Made by a program: the position numbers and the translations under genes. 64,000 nt of DNA. Origin: Flavipsychrobacter sp. GTDB taxonomy: Bacteria; Bacteroidota; Bacteroidia; Chitinophagales; Chitinophagaceae. The notes under the pieces were generated by a model. It was not told where the DNA came from and made no database searches. It worked only from the letters and a program-made list of their open reading frames with translations. Where the stretch lies: positions 62,001 through 126,000 of the forward strand of contig JAFIGV010000014.1 of the NCBI GenBank assembly GCA_017849575.1, written 5' to 3'. Positions 62,301-64,000 of the stretch are shown here, in pieces (position 1 is the stretch's first letter; each line of letters begins with the position of its first letter).

Positions 62301-62836
62301 GAAACACTTTTGTAAAGCAGTCCTTTATCAAAAAGTTGTTTCAGCGCCCACCAAAGGGTTTCAATATATTTATTGTCGAAGGTGATGTAAGGATCTTTGA
62401 GATCAACCCAATAGCCCATTTTGCGGGTCAGGTCGTCCCATTTATCCTTGTAGCGCATCACCGCTTCCCGACACTTCTTATTATAATCTTCAACGGAAAT
62501 TTTGCTGCCGATATCTTCTTTGGTAATGCCCAGTTCCTTTTCCACTCCCAGTTCCACAGGCAAACCATGGGTATCCCAGCCAGCTTTGCGCTTTACCTGA
62601 AAGCCCTGCATGGTTTTGTAGCGACAAACCAAATCTTTTAAGGTGCGGGAAATAACATGGTGGATGCCGGGCATGCCGTTGGCGCTCGGCGGACCTTCAT
62701 AAAATACGAAGGGCACACTACCCTCGCGCTGACTTACGCTTCTTTCAAATGTTTTCTCTTCCTCCCATTTCTGCAAATATTCCTGCTCTATGAAAGGTAA
62801 ACTCAGTTGTTTGGATTCCAGATACTTAGCCGCCAT
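59366..62836 (-). CDS. ileS: isoleucine--tRNA ligase, type 2 (eukaryote-like), GXHH signature
   Basis: A 1156-residue class Ia synthetase charging tRNA-Ile. The HIGH-equivalent motif reads G57-I-H-H60 in NGMPGIHHVISR; the second signature is KMSKR in NKMSKRLGN. The CP1 editing domain carries LAWTTTPWTLPSNCGL, and the C-terminal extension is the longer type-2 form. Type-2 enzymes tolerate mupirocin, and the GXHH variant is reported as a hyper-resistant form. A -7 box lies near 62934. Confidence 0.94.
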   Translation of the reverse strand: MAAKYLESKQLSLPFIEQEYLQKWEEEKTFERSVSQREGSVPFVFYEGPPSANGMPGIHHVISRTLKDLVCRYKTMQGFQVKRKAGWDTHGLPVELGVEKELGITKEDIGSKISVEDYNKKCREAVMRYKDKWDDLTRKMGYWVDLKDPYITFDNKYIETLWWALKQLFDKGLLYKSVSIQPYSPAAGTGLSSHELNQPGTYKDVKDTTVVAMFRMLQSLNADGTGVNSRALELIELAEKEWNRVVDVHFLAWTTTPWTLPSNCGLTVGAGIEYVLVKTFNPYTHQPANVVLARALLNKYFKPEGENADFDGYSADTKLLPWKVITSIKGQELEGIRYEQLLAFEGNTRTIAGGDPWRVITGDFVTTEDGTGIVHTAPAFGADDFKVGKKHNIGILTMVDKEGKFNDYMAEFSGRYVKNYKSDPDYKDVDVDIAVKLKLEGKAFKVEKYEHNYPHCWRTDKPIIYYPLDAWFIKTTALKDKMVELNKTINWKPKATGEGRFGNWLENMVDWNLSRSRFWGTPLPVWVSEDGKETKCIGSVDELITEVKKANKKLGMNQLLEAIDEWEGDLAHLNKITHITNKLGITHVDKYKRLEGKLDLHKPYVDQIILTDSRGVAMYREPDLVDVWFDSGAMPYAQLHYPFDAMPKTQLKNNFPADFIAEGVDQTRGWFYTLHALGVMLFDSVAYKTVVSNGLVLDKNGNKMSKRLGNVVDPFATIETYGADATRWYLITNASPWDSLKFDIEGIKEVQRKFFGTLYNTYQFFALYANVDGFAFKERYIPIHQRPEIDQWILSSLNSLTRDVIAYMDDYEPTQAGRAMEYFLDEQLSNWYVRLCRRRFWKGEYEHDKICAYQTLYECLETLARLMAPIAPFFADWLFRNLNSATKRIECPSVHLCDFPVVDSGVIDSELEERMHLAQDISSLVLSIRKKVNIKVRQPLQKILIPVLDKHMEQQIKAVEELIRNEVNVKAFEYLIDTEGFIKKKVKPNFKALGARMGAKMKTVAAAISTLNQNEIATLEREGEYILIIEGEQIAIGAADVEIIAEDIPGWSVANKDNLTVALDITLTPELQDEGNARELVNRIQKIRKESGLELTDRIAVEIEEYEPLKTAIINFSDYICAEILADNILIVPSIQNGQEIEVNEAKLKVLISKKA

Positions 62837-62933
62837 GCTCTATTTTCAAAAGTCATTTGCCGGAAGCCCCCAAAATATTCATTCACAACCCTTTCCGGCA
62901 AGATCCACCTATTCCTAATCTAATTTAGGTGCG

Positions 62934-62941
62934 CAAAGGTA
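62934..62941 (-). promoter_or_regulatory. Bacteroidota -7 box for the ileS-dksA operon
   Basis: Minus-strand TACCTTTG, 98 bases upstream of the ileS ATG, leaving a long leader that could hold a regulatory element; none is recognised. No clear -33. Confidence 0.5.
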
Positions 62942-63022
62942 GTAAAATAACAGAGTTTATTTGTTAATTATCGTCATCCGTGCAGGCTGGGGAAAAGATG
63001 GGGAAAAGGCGGTTTCTGAATG

Positions 63023-63052
63023 AAAAAGCCCTGGCATTTCCACCCGGGCTTA
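63023..63052 (-). terminator. terminator of the SQR-like gene
   Basis: AAGCCC and GGGCTT stem with inner complementary bases and a T run on the minus strand, about 22 bases past the stop. Confidence 0.75.
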
Positions 63053-63073
63053 TTTCGATCTTCATTTCACTGT

Positions 63074-64000
63074 CTATGGTAGTTGCGCATAGCCATGCCG
63101 CAGTTTCCACAAAAAGTATTTCTCAAGCATCACCTTTCCAAAGTCATAAAATACATTCGGCAACATGATGGCAAAGGTTCGGGGTTTGAAGAGATGATTG
63201 GAAAAAATGATCACTTCCTTTTTGCCCGCATCCATAATACACAGTCCGGGTATTTCGCCCCATTTCTTCTCTACCATATCGGTTCTGCCTTTTATCGTCC
63301 TGATAACATTTTCTGCAACGATCTTTCCGGTTTCATCGCTTGGATAGCCGGTCTTTGGCACAGAAAAAGGAACGGCACCCTGTGTGAACGGCGCAGGCAC
63401 GTTCACGGTAAGTCCGGCAGCCCACACACTGTCGTATTTTTTATGGCGATAAGAAGGGAGTACATCCAAGAATCCATTAGGCGCAGCTTCCAGCTCCGGT
63501 GAATTCGTGATCAGGTCAACACCTACAAACGGCGGCATCAGCATGGTGAAATTAGAAGGGAGCACTTCCCCATCGGTAAGCTCCACCTCGTGTTCGCGCA
63601 CTTCTTTAATGCCTACCCCGGTTTTGTAGTGAATATGAAACATGTTCATAAAGCCTTTCAGCATGGATTCGCCCAGGGGCATACCGTCAATACCAAAGTG
63701 TCCGAGATAGGTTTCGGGGGTTACCCAGTAGAGATCTACTTTTTTGCGGATATGCTGATCGCGCAGCCATTTTTCGATGTTGAACAAAAACTCGTAGGCT
63801 GCACCCATGCATCCTGCCATTTGCGTAGCGCCAATAACGATAGGACCAGGGTTTTTCTTGAAGGCTTCAAGTTTTTCCCGCGCCTGCATGGCTTTGTCGG
63901 GCGTGCCTATGTAGCAGGCATGTTCGCGTACGCCCGGAGCAATGTCGTAATTCACTTTGGGTCCGGTGGCGATCACCAAATGGTCGTAAGAAAAATCGCC
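63074..64000 (-). CDS. SQR-like NAD(P)/FAD-dependent oxidoreductase (5' end outside the window)
   Basis: The frame stays open to the window edge and encodes at least 309 residues of the C-terminal part. SYDHLVIATGP is the second nucleotide-domain entry; YWVTPETYLGHFGIDGMPLGE and FTQGAVPFSVPKTGYPSDETG match sulfide:quinone oxidoreductase-like flavoproteins of the NDH-2/SQR superfamily; a C-terminal membrane-docking helix (FDFGKVMLEKYF) is plausible. Catalytic cysteines cannot be judged because the N-terminus is missing. It would link sulfide or a related donor to quinones. Confidence 0.78.
   Translation of the reverse strand, partial: GDFSYDHLVIATGPKVNYDIAPGVREHACYIGTPDKAMQAREKLEAFKKNPGPIVIGATQMAGCMGAAYEFLFNIEKWLRDQHIRKKVDLYWVTPETYLGHFGIDGMPLGESMLKGFMNMFHIHYKTGVGIKEVREHEVELTDGEVLPSNFTMLMPPFVGVDLITNSPELEAAPNGFLDVLPSYRHKKYDSVWAAGLTVNVPAPFTQGAVPFSVPKTGYPSDETGKIVAENVIRTIKGRTDMVEKKWGEIPGLCIMDAGKKEVIIFSNHLFKPRTFAIMLPNVFYDFGKVMLEKYFLWKLRHGYAQLP

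Overview
The window looks like chromosomal DNA of a member of the Bacteroidota, most likely the Chitinophagales/Chitinophagaceae; the family is inferred from gene content, not proven. Evidence: a type IX secretion (T9SS) C-terminal sorting domain, a TonB receptor with a carboxypeptidase-regulatory-like N-domain, a fused E1 alpha/beta dehydrogenase, an eukaryote-like type-2 IleRS followed by a DksA-like gene, a holB-ricT pair, and many start sites preceded by the Bacteroidota -7 box TAnnTTTG (often CAAAGGTA or CAAAAGTA read on the plus strand). No rRNA, tRNA, CRISPR array or transposase gene was found.

Layout. 0-9.6 kb: SGNH hydrolase and Sad-type aldehyde dehydrogenase, divergent phosphohexomutase, a probable heme/iron uptake pair (HmuY-like secreted protein plus TonB receptor), asd, and two tandem SWIM/zinc-ribbon proteins. 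9.8-20.4 kb: holB-ricT, a tiny interrupted lipoprotein gene, an outer-membrane barrel, a DegP protease, an EF-G paralogue with an altered switch II, hutI and a UbiA-like membrane protein. 20.5-28.3 kb: rpsT, a MltD-type lytic transglycosylase, tatA, an RluD-type pseudouridine synthase, a flavodoxin-fold protein, a GT4 glycosyltransferase, TrmH and small hypotheticals. 28.4-31.0 kb: an AT-rich accessory island with two adjacent RlaP/YcgL-type nucleotidyltransferases, bordered by a decayed ORF, clustered palindromes and a 46-codon ORF. 31-41 kb: purQ, two DsbD-type proteins, a COG2509-type flavoprotein, a pentapeptide protein, a tandem universal stress protein and lipoproteins. 41-52 kb: fused E1 dehydrogenase, YfhO-like protein, flippase, methyltransferase, KirBac-type channel, ornithine aminotransferase, VIT1/CCC1 transporter and truA. 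52.3-53.9 kb: a second AT-rich accessory segment carrying a PemK/MazF-like toxin and an unfamiliar overlapping partner, bracketed by a good dif (XerC/XerD) site and a degenerate direct copy of it. 54-64 kb: an asymmetric YbiT-type ABC-F protein, GNAT, alpha/beta hydrolase, a histone-H1-like DksA fusion, ileS2 with a GIHH signature, and a truncated SQR-like oxidoreductase.

The strongest leads are the dif-flanked toxin module, the RlaP pair island, the GXHH IleRS, the ABC-F protein with one intact and one degenerate ATP site, the EF-G paralogue with Tyr for the catalytic His, and the H1-DksA fusion. All family calls come from reading motifs by eye; no database search was run.
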